Shown piece after piece: positions 33,296 through 43,807 of a DNA stretch of 64,000 bases. The first letter of the stretch is position 1. Each line of letters opens with the position of its first letter. Below the pieces are notes generated by a model. That model saw only the letters and a list, made by a program, of their open reading frames with translations. It had not been told where the DNA came from and searched no databases. Position numbers and translations under genes: made by a program. Source of the DNA: Mycoplasmopsis agassizii (GTDB lineage: Bacteria > Bacillota_I > Bacilli_A > Mycoplasmatales > Metamycoplasmataceae); NCBI RefSeq assembly GCF_002272945.1, contig NZ_NQMN01000002.1, positions 407,059-471,058 on the forward strand, written 5' to 3'.

Positions 33296-33343
33296 AAAAA
33301 AACATGCAAAGTAGCCAAAAAAGTGGCAAAAAGCATGTTTTTT
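33296..33343 (-). terminator. Terminator of the phase-variable lipoprotein gene
   Basis: AAAAAACATGC and GCATGTTTTTT arms enclose a 26-base loop that itself holds GCC/GGC pairing. Read on the minus strand it follows the stop at 33349. Confidence 0.65.
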
Positions 33344-33348
33344 GAATT

Positions 33349-36028
33349 TTATTCGAACTCTACATCAGTTTTATTCAAAATAACTTTTACTTTTGAATCA
33401 ACAGTTTTTAGAGAGTAATTTTTGTATTTACTAATATCTGGTGAATAACGTTTATCAGTTGCTATTAATTTATCTGATTTATTAACTATATTGACTAATT
33501 CATCATCTTGAAGTAGTTGATCCATATTGGTATCATCTCAGAAATATAGAGTTACATCATTACTGTTAGCTAAATGCACATATGCTTCAGCAAATCAAGC
33601 AACTAATAAATCGCTATTGATTGCATTACTTGGATTTCAATAATCTTGAGTTTCTAATGATTTTTTTGCTTTAAATGGAAAATCATTTTCAGAATAATCA
33701 TCTTTAAAGTTTATTAACTTTAATTTAGCCAACTCATATTTATCATCTTTTTTAATTACTAAGCCTTTGTAAGTTTTAGCTTTTTCAAGGCTTAAGTAAC
33801 CACCAAAACCTACATAATCAAGATCGTAACCAATTGTTTTAGTTGATTCATATTTTCCTGAATTTTCTATAACATTGTTTTTAATAGTTATGTAACTAAT
33901 TTCATTATCAAGTTTTAGTTTATCTAGAAATAAGGTATATAAAGCTTGTACTTTATTGTCTAAAGTGATATCACCATTAGCAGTTTTTAAGGTTCCACCA
34001 TAAAGACTATTAGCCATAATTAATTTGGGAACATTTTCATTTTGTTTATTCTTGTTTTGAGTACTAAAGATTTTCACAAAATACTTAGAAAGTAGTTTTT
34101 TAAGAGAAAATTCTCTTCTTACATCTTTAATATCGTATGTATAAAAGCTTCCGTTTTCTTCAATTAGATATTCGTTATAACCAAATCTTTTTACTAGGTC
34201 TTTTACTTCCTTGGTTCTAGGATCACCGTTAGCAATCAAAAATAATTCGCTAGCACTGAATTCTTTACCTATAAAACTATTATAAGGTGCAGCTAATTCT
34301 TCGCCCTTATATGAGTTATTCAACTCATTAAAATGAAGATTCAGTATTTCTAAAAATGATTCCACAAATTTTTTATCAAATTTGTCATAGGATAAAGGTC
34401 TAGAGATACTATCTTCGTAATAGTGTGAATAGTTATTATAGGATATATAAATGCTTTCTTTATTATCAATTTTTTCACCTTTTCATGGGTGTGAAGAACT
34501 ACCAAGATTTATTGAAAAAAGATTCAACATATCATCAACTAATTCTTTTTGTATTATTGAAAGTGTTTTTTCAATTCTTTGTTCAGTCGTTAGTTTTTTA
34601 TCTTCTTTTCAACTTGATTTTGTATTAATATAAAGAATTCCCTTTTCACGATCAAAATATGAATGACTTTTGTCAGGTTGATTAAAAATTATTTCCTTAA
34701 GATCCATTATTTCTACTGAAGAATTAATATTTTTGAGTAAAGACTGTTCTAAGTCTAGAATTGTTTTATAAGTGAAAAAGTAACTTCCAAACCCATAAGT
34801 ACCACGACTTGTTGATCCTGCCCCAGCATATGCACTTGTTCAAATAGACTCATCATTATAAGGTCAAACAGTATAATGAATTCCTAGAAAACCACCTCTA
34901 TAAGACATACCCACACCATCATCATATGAACCCGTACGATCATTTTTTCATCCAATGCTCTTTGGCTCAAAACCGTTACTAAAATCACTACTCAATCTTC
35001 TAAAAGGGAGTGTCTCTGGTTCTTTAGGTTCTGATGGTGTAGTTACTTCTTCCTCTTTATCATCATTTTTATTATCGACATTATCTTTAGCTGATTCATC
35101 ATTATTCTTTGTAAGGTTATCATCTGAATTACTTTCTCCAGAATTACCTGCTTGTTCACTTTGATCACTTTTTTTATTTTCTGATGAATTACCATCAGTT
35201 TCACCTGTATAAGAAACTGAAGTATCTTGATTATCATTAGAACTGCTATCAAAATCTCCACCATCCTTTTGAGATGGTGTAGTTTCATTAGAATCATCTA
35301 GTTGATGATCCTTATTTGGTTCTTCTTTATCTACTTGTTGATCTGATGAATCAGAATTTTTAGTTTCTTGATTATCATTTTCTTGAGATGCTTTTTCATC
35401 CTGAGAACCATCTATTTCTTTTTCAGATGAATCACTATTTTTTGATTCTTCACTATCTTTATTTGAAGTAGATTGCTCTTCATTTTGCTGATTATCAGTA
35501 TTATCTTGAGCAGATTCTTGATCTTGTGAACTATCAGATTGTTTAGAATCTAAATTTGATTCTTCACTATCTTTATTTGAAGTATCAGGCTCTTCAGTTT
35601 TAGTATTATCATTATTATCTTGAGCAAATTCTTGTTCTTGTGAACTATCAGATTGTTTAGAATCTGTTTGAGAATCATTAGAATCATTATTACCTAATTC
35701 ATCACTATTTTTAGTCGAAGTATCAGGTTCTTGATTCTGGGAATTATCATTATTTTCCTGAGAAGGTGTTTCTTCTTTAGAACTGCCTTGCTCAGTTTGG
35801 TTATTATCGTTAGAATTATCTGTATTAGTATCAGATTGATTGTTATCTTCGGGTTTTTCAGTTTTAGAAGAATCTAAATCTGAACCCCCCCCCCATAGGT
35901 GGAGTTAAAATTGGTTCAACTGGTGGGTTAGTAACATTTGTACTTGGTGAACACGCTATTAATGTTACAGTTGCTGCTGATGCAACTGTAACAAGTGAAA
36001 ATAGACCTAGTTTAGTTTTTAATTTCAT
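33349..36028 (-). CDS. Phase-variable lipoprotein, pseudo-protease paralogue (frame off in this sequence)
   Basis: The gene starts with a normal lipoprotein signal peptide (MKLKTKLGLFSLVTVASAATV, lipobox TLIAC). About 45 codons later it meets a run of ten G, after which the reading frame ends at once (GGGFRFRFF, stop). The next frame is open for 840 codons: an Asp/Ser/Asn/Glu-rich repeat region to about residue 330, then a domain like the lipoprotein downstream. Nine or twelve G would join the parts into a protein of about 892 residues. The region matching HEYIHH reads KELVDD, so the zinc motif is gone. The product is absent or truncated in this clone. Confidence 0.8.
35444..35671. repeat. 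Imperfect 114-bp tandem repeat in the lipoprotein linker
   Basis: Near-identical stretches recur at a spacing of 114 bases (for example starting near 35444 and 35558, and near 35524 and 35638). Each codes for a 38-residue Ser/Asp/Asn/Gln-rich unit containing NKDSEES and KQSDSSQ. Being in-frame, copy-number change would vary protein length. Confidence 0.7.
35885..35894. repeat. Ten-base C/G homopolymer (phase-variation switch)
   Basis: Ten consecutive C on the plus strand, G in the mRNA, stand inside the coding region of the lipoprotein gene. The present length puts the 5' and 3' parts of the gene out of frame. Slipped-strand mispairing to 9 or 12 would restore the frame. Confidence 0.9.
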
Positions 36029-36169
36029 AATTTTATATATTCCTTTTACATAATTGATTTTAATCATTATAACCTAAAACAGTTATCTTTAGTTACTAAA
36101 AAGTGGTTAAAAACGACTTTTTAGTAATTTTTAATCTAGATAGGTAGTTAAAGACTAGAAAAATGATAA

Positions 36170-36212
36170 TAAAAAACATACACCTTAACCAAAAACGGAT
36201 AAGGTGTATGTG
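36170..36212 (-). terminator. Terminator of the membrane-protein gene cluster
   Basis: Twelve-base arms ACATACACCTTA and TAAGGTGTATGT enclose an 12-base loop and are followed on the minus strand by a T run, just after the stop at 36217. Confidence 0.9.
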
Positions 36213-36216
36213 ATTG

Positions 36217-37050
36217 TTACTTATTTGTTGTATCAACTATTTGCTCTTTAGATTTATCTTCTAAAGTTAAAACTTTATCTTTATTCGCTTCAACAAGCAT
36301 TGTTGCTAAAGTTTGTTTAATAACTTCAAGTTTGAAATTTTTAGTAAAAAAGACAAAATTGTATCAAAGGTAATTGGTCATGTAAGACATTTCCTGAATT
36401 AATTTTTGATCTCTAGTCTGAATGTCATAACTCTTATTACTGATAATTTTAGCTAGACTAATGCTATCTTTTATTTTGGTTGAAGCATAAAAAGCAGGTA
36501 ATCATCAAAGAAAGATAAAAACTCTAGCTCCAAAGTAGAGATTATTAGAAAAAGGTTCATATTCATCAGGATTAATATCTGCAAATTCAGTTATTAAATT
36601 CAGATCAATTATTGCATTTTCATCAGGCACTTTTTTACGCATTAATAAAATTTTACTAGTAATTAAAGATACAATAATTGATACTATTGTAACTCCTATA
36701 CCCATAGGTAAAAATAAACCAAAGTGTTGAAAATAGATATTTAAAACATCACTATTATCAGATGCTCTGACAGCTAGTGCATAAAATAAAGCAATTACTA
36801 TTGTTAAGATAAATAGTGCAACTGTTCAAAGAAAAACATGATTATTATGGCGTGCATAAACTCTTTTATAAGAAAGATTTATGAATGATTGAGGTAGATT
36901 TGTTTTAGTTAAAATGATTTTCTCATTTCTTCTTATGAATCAAAATCAGAATCATAAATATAGCAAAAGATGCAGGCCTACCAAGGTAACAATTGCAATG
37001 ATATAAAAATAACTTTGTATTTGATTTATTCATAATTGATTTTGATTCAT
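36217..37050 (-). CDS. Four-helix membrane protein, paralogue 1 of the cluster
   Basis: A 277-residue membrane protein of unknown function. Helices lie at about 15-35, 68-90, 108-132 and 185-200. Family marks are the first helix ending LLYLWFWFWFI, SFINLSYKRVYARH after it, and SYMTNYLWYNFVFF near residue 235. It carries many UGA-encoded Trp, which is why the gene is hard to see in a standard-code reading. It is the last gene of three co-directional paralogues and ends at a strong terminator. Confidence 0.7.
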
Positions 37051-37102
37051 TAGTTGATCTCTTTCTCTTTTTACTTTATAAAAGTAAAAAAGCATTTATT
37101 TT

Positions 37103-37948
37103 TTAACTTGTAGGTTCTAAAGTAAATCCATCTTGTTCAGCTTCTCTAATAAGAATACTTAAGTATGTTTTTAATTTGTTAATCTTAAAACTATTTAAAT
37201 AAAAAATGTAGCCATATCAAAGGTAATTTGTCGCTAGTGACAAATTATAAGCAATTAATTTACGCTTTTCTTCATCACTAATTTGCTGATTTTTGATTTC
37301 TTTAATTTTTTCTAAAATTCTTTTGATTTTACTTGGTGCATAAATTGAAGGCAGTCAAAAAATTCATATAAATAGACATACAAGATATAGAGCATCAAAA
37401 GGATTTTTTAAGTTTTCAAAACTATCTCATCTATTTAAGACTTCTTTATGATAGTCACAAAACTTTTTCAAAACTTCAAAGTCATAGTTTGTAATCTCTT
37501 CAGATTTTTTATCTTTTTTATAAAGTAAGTGACTTGTAAGTGCAAATAAGGCAATAAATATTATTGAAATTGCTAGTAAAATAGGCACAAGAATTCCTAC
37601 ATTAATGTAAAGATTAAGTTTAATGGTTGTTGCTTCAAAGTCAACAGCATCAGTAAAAAAACTTATTTCGTTATAAACAACAAGTATAGAAATAATCACT
37701 AAATAAATGTTAAGAGCAATTGACATTAAACTAAAAAATAGTAGATGTCGCTTATAAGTTGCATCTTTTGCATAGTTTAAAAAAGCATCAGTTAAACCAG
37801 TTTTCTTAGGAATTAACTTTTCATTTCGTTTAATAAACAAGATTCAATATCAGATGTAAAACAAAATATTTACACCTATATAAACAGGTATAAATAGTAA
37901 ATAAAATTTTTGATTAGCTGCAACTTGCAGCGCTTCAGTTGTTTGCAT
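37103..37948 (-). CDS. Four-helix membrane protein, paralogue 2 of the cluster
   Basis: A 281-residue paralogue of its two neighbours. After the first helix (FIPVYIGVNILFYIWYWILFI) come LTDAFLNYAKDATYKRH, two central helices, the aromatic helix LFIWIFWLPSIYA and LSLATNYLWYGYIFY. The C terminus ends REAEQDGFTLEPTS, matching REAERHGFVFPTE of the next gene, so these two are the closest pair. The true start is the ATG at 37948; UGA codons in the first helix hide it. An AAGGAAAA site precedes it. Function unknown. Confidence 0.7.
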
Positions 37949-38016
37949 AGTTTTCCTTTTGATCAGTTAAATAATTATTTTTAGATGTCTATATTTTAAT
38001 TGATTAATAAGTTTTA

Positions 38017-38853
38017 TTATTCAGTTGGAAAAACAAAACCATGTCGTTCTGCTTCTCTAATATAGATATTTAATCACCCTCTTACTTGTGCTAGTTTATG
38101 TTCACTTGTAAAAAACATATGACTATATCAAAGGTAATTTGCCATCAGTGATAAGTCGTAAATAATTGCTTGATATTTTTTCTCTTCGCTAACATTTCAT
38201 CTTGGTAATCCAGCAAATATCTCGTAGTAATTTTTAGTTTTAAAACTAACATAAATTTGTGGATATCAAAAAAAGAATTGAAATAGAAAATAGATAAAAA
38301 CTCAGTTTCATAAACCGTTGTGAGATGAATCGATTGCCTTAGATGAATCAATAGGATTTTCATAGTACTGACAAAATCGCTTTAATTCTTCAATATTAAT
38401 AATAATTTCTTTATTAGATTTAGGTTCTTTTTTAAAGAAAATAACACTTGTAATGCTAGATAAAATTATAAAAAATAGCATGTTAGCTAGTGAAATTAAA
38501 CCTAAATGCACTACTGCAGTTGTTAAATATCTAGTTACTTCATAAGTGTCTGCATCAGTAAATAAGTTTGCTTTATAACTACCTAGAGTTAAAGCGATTA
38601 CAAGTATAAGAAGGTTTATAGCGAGTAAGATTAGAGAAAAATAGAAAACATGTCTTCTATAAGTTGCATCTTTTGCATAGTTAATAAAGGCAATAGGAAG
38701 CCCAGTTTTTTTAATCATTAACTTGCGATTTCTGCTTACAAAAACTACTCAAAATCAAAGATAAAACAAAAAACTTGCACCTATTAAAATTGGTACAAAA
38801 ACCAAAAATAAATTTTGTTCTGCTTGCAATTGCAGTGTTTTAATTTCGTTCAT
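38017..38853 (-). CDS. Four-helix membrane protein, paralogue 3 of the cluster
   Basis: A 278-residue paralogue, first in the cluster. The shared features are helix 1 (LVFVPILIGASFLFYLWFWVVF), LPIAFINYAKDATYRRH, the aromatic helix around FIYFLFQFFFWYPQ, and LSLMANYLWYSHMFF. Both the N-terminal and C-terminal parts are reached only by reading UGA as Trp. The block FINYAKDATY-RH is nearly identical to that of paralogue 2, pointing to recent duplication. Function unknown. Confidence 0.7.
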
Positions 38854-39447
38854 GATGTATTAATTATCACTATTATTTAAGAGTAATAAGATCTCCTTTT
38901 ATATAAAATTTATGAAAAGTTATTGGTTTTTAACTAAATAGTTTTAATCTAATAAATGATTAAAAGCAGTTTTAGTTATTTAAAATTTGAATGTGAAAAA
39001 GTTTCTAAAAAACTTTGTATTTTCTATTTTGTAAATAAAAATACTTACTTATTAATTGGCAGAATTAAAATCTTAATTTCTGAAAATTTATAAGTAAAAA
39101 TTTCTGAATAGTTATTAAAACCTGAGCAAGTCAAAGGTTTTAATGTCTTGTAATTTGTGTAATTCATCTTAAACCTTTCTGATTGGTTAGTTGCTTAAAA
39201 ATCTTAAAACACGATTTTTGCTTAAGTATTATAACCTTTTTGCAAATAAAGTCAAAATTTTTGAATTAACCTGCAAAATTTTCCAGTTTTGTTTGAAACA
39301 AGATGCAAATTATTAAGCAATCTACAGGCAAAATTTCAACACAAAAACTGCAAAATATTTTTTCAAAAAATTCGTAAATTTTCAAATTGATAGCATATAA
39401 TTAATAAGCATTTGCACTTATTATTAAGTGAAAATGTCGCAAAATCT
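38854..39447. other. Intergenic region upstream of the tRNA genes
   Basis: AT-rich DNA between the membrane-protein cluster and tRNA-Tyr. The only coding candidate is the 40-codon frame on the minus strand (39045-39167). A weak inverted repeat (CTTAAAAATC and GATTTTTG) lies near 39195-39221. I see no further gene. Confidence 0.4.
39045..39167 (-). CDS. Possible 40-residue peptide
   Basis: A short frame, MNYTNYKTLKPLTCSGFNNY to TAA, has an AAAGG ribosome site 7 bases before the ATG. No family is recognised and it may be a chance frame. Confidence 0.3.
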   Translation of the reverse strand: MNYTNYKTLKPLTCSGFNNYSEIFTYKFSEIKILILPINK

Positions 39448-39531
39448 GGAGGGGTAGCAAAGTGGCCAAATGCAGGTGGCTGTAACCCATTTCTTTCGAG
39501 TTCGGGGGTTCGAATCCCTCCCCCTCCACCA
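39448..39531 (+). tRNA. tRNA-Tyr (GUA)
   Basis: A class II tRNA with acceptor arms GGAGGGG and CCCCTCC, anticodon loop CTGTAAC with GUA, a long variable arm, the T loop GGTTCGAATC, and an encoded CCA end. It is 3 bases upstream of tRNA-Gln. Confidence 0.95.
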
Positions 39532-39534
39532 TTT

Positions 39535-39609
39535 TGCCCCATCGCCAAGTGGAAAGGCACTGGTTTTTGGTACCAGCATTCGTTAGTTCGAATCTAACTG
39601 GGGCAGCCA
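39535..39609 (+). tRNA. tRNA-Gln (UUG)
   Basis: Acceptor arms TGCCCCA and TGGGGCA, anticodon stem CTGGT/ACCAG with UUG in the loop, T loop AGTTCGAATCT, and CCA encoded at the end. Co-transcribed with tRNA-Tyr. Confidence 0.95.
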
Positions 39610-39636
39610 AATCGCTAAAAAGCGACTTAAAAATGA

Positions 39637-39672
39637 TAGTTTAGGCTCTTACTACGTTAAGGGTCTTTTTTT
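39637..39672 (+). terminator. Terminator after the tRNA pair
   Basis: AGGCTCTT pairs with AAGGGTCT through two G-U pairs and is followed by seven T. Confidence 0.6.
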
Positions 39673-39731
39673 ATCAATCAAAAAAGAACTTTATTAGTAT
39701 AATTATTAAAAAAATCAAGTTAAAGGGAAAT

Positions 39732-41201
39732 ATGAGTCAACAAGTAAATTCAAAAAGAGTTTTAAACAAGATCACACCTCAAAGTGAAGATTTTGCAAGG
39801 TGGTATACTGATGTGGTTGTTAATGGTAAATTAATTGAATATGGACCAGTGCGTGGCACTGTCATTATCAAGCCTAATGCCTATGGTATTTGAGAACGCT
39901 TCCAAGAAATTTTTAACAAAGAACTAAAAAAACTCAATATTCCAAACATGTATTTTCCAATGTTCATCCCTAAATCCTTGATGGATTTAGAAAGTGATCA
40001 CATCCTAGGTTTTGCTCCTGAATTAGCAACAGTTACGCAAGTTGGTGATAAAAAATTAACAGAGCATATTTATGCAAGACCAACTAGCGAAGTTTTATTT
40101 TGTAAATATTTTGCCAATAATTCACATTCTTATAAAGATTATCCAATCATGGCTAACCAATGAGCAAATGTGATTCGCTGAGAAAAAACAACCAATCCTT
40201 TTTTAAGAACAACTGAATTTTTATGACAAGAAGGTCATACAATTCATAGCCAAGCACTTGATGCTCGCCGTATGACTATTAAGATGCATAAGTTGCAAGA
40301 AAAAATCTTTAAAAAATATTTTGCAATTCCCGTAATGATCGGCAAGAAAACACCTAGAGAAAAATTTGCAGGAGCTTGTTCAACTTATACTTGTGAAGCA
40401 ATGATGAAAGATGGTAAAGCACTGCAAAGTGCAACCAGTCACTATCTAGCACAAAATTTTTCAAAACCTTTTGACATCAAATTCAAAAATGAAGTTAATG
40501 AAATTGAATATGCTTATCAAACATCTTGAGGAATGTCAACAAGAATTATTGGTGCTTTAATCATGACTCATGGTGATGATCGAGGACTAATTATTCCACC
40601 TTACATTGCCCCTACACAAATTGATTTACTCAGTTTTAATCCTAAATTAGATATTAATTTAGATAACTATATTCGAAATATTGAAAAAAGTATTACCAAT
40701 ATTTACAGAGTAAGAACTAACTATTCAGATTCTTCAATTGGTTATAAAGCTTCTGAAAGTGAAATCCAAGGCATCCCTATTAGAATTGAAGTTGGACCTC
40801 GTGATTTTGAGCAAAATTCAGTTACTTTAGTCAGAAGAGACACGCTTGAAAAAAAAGTCGTGAAGCAATCAGATTTAAAAAATATTTTAAAAGATCTGAT
40901 CAAAGACATTCACGATAACTTGTATGAAAGTGCTAGAAAAAGACTGAATGATAACCTAATCAAATGCAGTAATTTTGATGAAATTATTGCAGCCACAAAT
41001 GCTTATAAATGAGCAGTCGCACCATTTTGCTGTGGCAATGAAAAAGAAGAATTAATTCAAGAAACATCAGGAGCAACAGCTAGATTAATTCTAGTTTCTG
41101 ATGATAAAGAAGACATGTTTGATGCAGATAAAATTAAAAAACCTTGCTCAATGTGTGGTAATTTAACACGCAGACATGTCGTTTTTGCAAAAGCTTATTA
41201 A
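39732..41201 (+). CDS. proS: Prolyl-tRNA synthetase, short archaeal/eukaryotic type
   Basis: A 489-residue class II synthetase that charges tRNA-Pro. Motif 1 region PNAYGIWERFQ, motif 2 FLRTTEFLWQEGHT with the ATP-binding Arg, and motif 3 GALIMTHGDDRGLIIPP are visible, and no editing insertion lies between motifs 2 and 3. The C-terminal zinc domain carries CCGNEKEE and CSMCG. This is the ProRS type shared by archaea, eukaryotes and mycoplasmas. Internal UGA codons are Trp. A thioredoxin-like gene follows 18 bases later. Confidence 0.95.
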
Positions 41202-41219
41202 AAAGAAAAGAGACTAATT

Positions 41220-41528
41220 ATGATATATGAAAACTTATCTCGTGAAGAAGTAGAACGCCAAGTTCAAGAAGGTGTGTCACTTTTATACTTTTATTCAGAC
41301 AACTGTGGACCATGTATTTTTACCCAAAAAATCATGGAAGAAATTGCTGTTTTAAGTAATGTACGTATTTTTAAAATTGATAGCAACAAAGAAACTGCTT
41401 GAAGTAAAGACTTACGTGTTGACCATGTGCCATTAACTTTTTTAGTAAAAGATGGGCAAATTTTAAACAAAATTATCGGTTACACAAGACGCAGCGAATT
41501 CTTCGATTTAGTAAATAAATTTATCTAG
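41220..41528 (+). CDS. Thioredoxin-like protein
   Basis: A 102-residue thioredoxin-fold protein with the redox motif CGPC in FYSDNCGPCIFTQK and a cis-proline in DHVPLTFLVKDG. Asp-Asn replaces the usual Ala-x-Trp before the CGPC, so it differs from classical TrxA. It lies 18 bases after proS and probably shares its transcript. It may be a specialised thiol reductase. Confidence 0.8.
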
Positions 41529-41664
41529 AAATTTGCAAAAAGTGAAAAAACTGAAAAAAAACATTCAATTTTCAGACTTTTTAGTAATTTTTAAGGAAAA
41601 AGCATCACAACTTTTTAAAAGTGCTAATATTAAAATATAAACAAATTTATTAAAGGAGTCAATT

Positions 41665-41973
41665 ATGGTATTTGACGTTACTAAAAAAGATATTAAGGAC
41701 TTAGATAAAGGACTTAAAGTAGTTAACTTCCACGCAACTTGATGTGGACCATGTAAAATGCTTAAACCTGTTCTAAGAGCTTTAGGTGAAGAATACGGTG
41801 ACAAAGTTACTGTTTACCACGTTGATGTTGATCAAGACCGTGAATACGCAATCGAAATGGGTATTCAAGGAACCCCAACTTCATTTATTTACAAAGATGG
41901 TACAATTATTAAAACCATCGTAGGTTACACTGGTAAAGATACTTTTAAATCAATTCTAGATCAAAATCTTTAA
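41665..41973 (+). CDS. trxA: Thioredoxin
   Basis: A 102-residue thioredoxin with the classical ATWCGPCKMLKP active site (Trp by UGA), VDVDQDREYA and the cis-proline loop IQGTPTSFIYKDG. A strong AAAGGAG ribosome site precedes the ATG, and a terminator follows. It reduces protein disulfides using thioredoxin reductase, which is not in the window. Confidence 0.95.
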
Positions 41974-41994
41974 TAAACTGAACCTATATAAATG

Positions 41995-42016
41995 GTTGCC
42001 GTAAGGCAACTTTTTT
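41995..42016 (+). terminator. Terminator of trxA
   Basis: GTTGCC-GTAA-GGCAAC followed by six T. Confidence 0.9.
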
Positions 42017-42042
42017 ATATCTTTTAAAAGATATAAAACAAA

Positions 42043-42067
42043 TAAAAACGAGTTCAAATGAACTCGT
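42043..42067 (-). terminator. Terminator of the minus-strand membrane-anchored gene
   Basis: ACGAGTTC and GAACTCGT arms with a 4-base loop, followed by a T run on the minus strand. Confidence 0.85.
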
Positions 42068-42091
42068 AATTATATTTTCATCTATATTATT

Positions 42092-42604
42092 CTAGCTAGT
42101 TGCTGCTTTATTAAAATCTGTTCTTCAAGCTGCTCCTGCACCTTCTGTTCTATTGGCTGCAGTAGGAACTGCTTGTTTAACAAAGGTTTGAACATCTCGT
42201 CTTTCACCATCTTTTTGAAGACTAACAACAACTTGGACAGTATTATTTGTATTAACTTTAATACTTGAAATTGTTGCTGTGTAACCATCATTTAAAGCCA
42301 CTAGTTTGGCTCAAGTTGATTCAGGGAAAGGTGTAATTTGGTAGTTAGAAGCAGTTTTTAATTGGTCAGCATTGAAAGTTGCATTAGCATCATTAACAAA
42401 TGGTGTAAAAGTTACAACAAAAGCAGGGAAGAATATAGGGTTATTATATTCATTTAAATAGACTGCTTGTTCTGATTGCACTTCTGCTAAATGCTCTAAA
42501 GTATTTCTTTCTTTTGATGAAATAGCAACACCAGCTGCGATTGCACCTGCTGTAAAAATAGCTGTTCCTGCAAATAATAAGAGGATGATTGATTTCTTTT
42601 TCAT
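42092..42604 (-). CDS. Membrane-anchored or secreted protein
   Basis: A 170-residue protein with an N-terminal hydrophobic segment (SIILLLFAGTAIFTAGAIAAGVAI) and no cysteine at its end, so it is an uncleaved anchor or type I signal rather than a lipoprotein. The rest is a small soluble domain with two UGA-encoded Trp. No family recognised. It has its own terminator. Confidence 0.65.
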
Positions 42605-42707
42605 AAGTTCCTTTTTAAAAATAAATTGTTTATATCAACATTGAAGTTTTTTAAATTATAATGTTTTTGTGCAAAAATAATTATAATTTAAATATTTTAG
42701 GAGTAAT

Positions 42708-43061
42708 ATGAATTTTGTAGAACATGAATTTTATTCAAAAGGCTCAATCGCTCTAGTTAATGAAAAAGATATCAAACTATTAAAAACAATGTATGAGTCA
42801 GTTTCAAGAGAGTGAGCAAAGAAAAAAATTACTAAAACCTTCGTTTTAGAATTAATTAAATATGCTACTTTAAAAGGTTTTGATGATTTACAACTTGCTA
42901 TCAATAGTGAAAATCTTTCAAATAATTTAAAATACTTACTTAATATTCCAGTTTCAAAAGAAGAAATTGATCAATTTTATCGAACCAATTCTGATGATGT
43001 TAAAGGAGTTGTAAGCTATTACAAAAAACAACTAGAGAAAGATGTACAATCTAGCAAATAG
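42708..43061 (+). CDS. Small helical protein
   Basis: A 117-residue charged, mainly helical protein of unknown function, with one UGA-encoded Trp. A TTAGGAG ribosome site precedes the ATG. Its last 20 bases overlap the start of ung, so the two are translationally coupled. No domain recognised. Confidence 0.65.
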
Positions 43062-43707
43062 TTGAAAATCTCTTGATAAGTTTTTAAAAACAGATCAAGA
43101 GATTTTATTTTTTTATGAAAAAATCCACAATCTTTATCAGCAATCATCATTAGTGCCTACAGAAGAAAATCTTTTTTCAGCATTTGAACTTTGTGACAGC
43201 AGTAACTTAAAAGTTATCATTTTAGGGCAAGAACCTTACCCTAAAAAACGTGATGCCCACGGGCTTGCTTTTAGTTCAAATAGTGAAAAAATACCTTCAA
43301 GTTTAAGAAATATTTATAAATCAATCAAGACTTCTTATCCAGAAATTGAACTTAATCATCACAATTTAAGTGCCTGAGCAAAGCAAGGGGTTTTACTTTT
43401 AAACACAATTTTAACAATTGAAGAATCTAAAAGTGGTTCGCATTTTAATATCGGTTGAGAACGTTGAACTGATAAAGTTTTAAGATATTTAAACGACAAT
43501 TATGACAATTTAATTGTCGTTTTATGGGGCAATTATTCTAAAAAATATGAAGAACATTTTGATAAGAAAAAGCACTACATTTTAAGTGGTTTTCACCCTT
43601 CACCACTCAGCGCAAGGCGTGGATTTTTTGATCATGAGTGGTTTTTACTAATCAATCAACAACTAGAAAAACTCAACAAAACCCCAATTGATTGGTCAAT
43701 TAAGTAA
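43042..43707 (+). CDS. ung: Uracil-DNA glycosylase, variant active site
   Basis: A 221-residue family 1 uracil-DNA glycosylase that removes uracil from DNA. Motif A reads GQEPYPKKRDAHGLAFS where the family usually has GQDPYH; the catalytic Asp is Glu64. The uracil-binding VVLWGNYSKK and the DNA-binding loop GFHPSPLSARRGFF are normal. The start overlaps the upstream gene by 20 bases. Activity may be preserved because Glu can act as the general base, but this is inference. Confidence 0.88.
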
Positions 43708-43807
43708 AGATTTTTCATAAATTTTTGCAAATTTAAAAAAAATAATTTAAAACGTTAACTTTTTATGCAATTACTTTAAAATTTAGCCTAGTAAAAAGGA
43801 AGTAGTT

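Noticed and set aside
35043..35297. Lys/Ile-rich frame on the minus strand inside the phase-variable lipoprotein
   Set aside because: It is a shadow of the low-complexity Asp/Ser/Asn repeat region read in another frame.
33349..36028. Simple pseudogene explanation for the frameshifted lipoprotein
   Set aside because: The only lesion is at a homopolymer of ten G, and the remaining 840 codons are intact, so phase variation explains it better than decay.
39363..39610. Open frames across the two tRNA genes
   Set aside because: They run through tRNA-Tyr and tRNA-Gln, whose structures are clear, so they are not coding.
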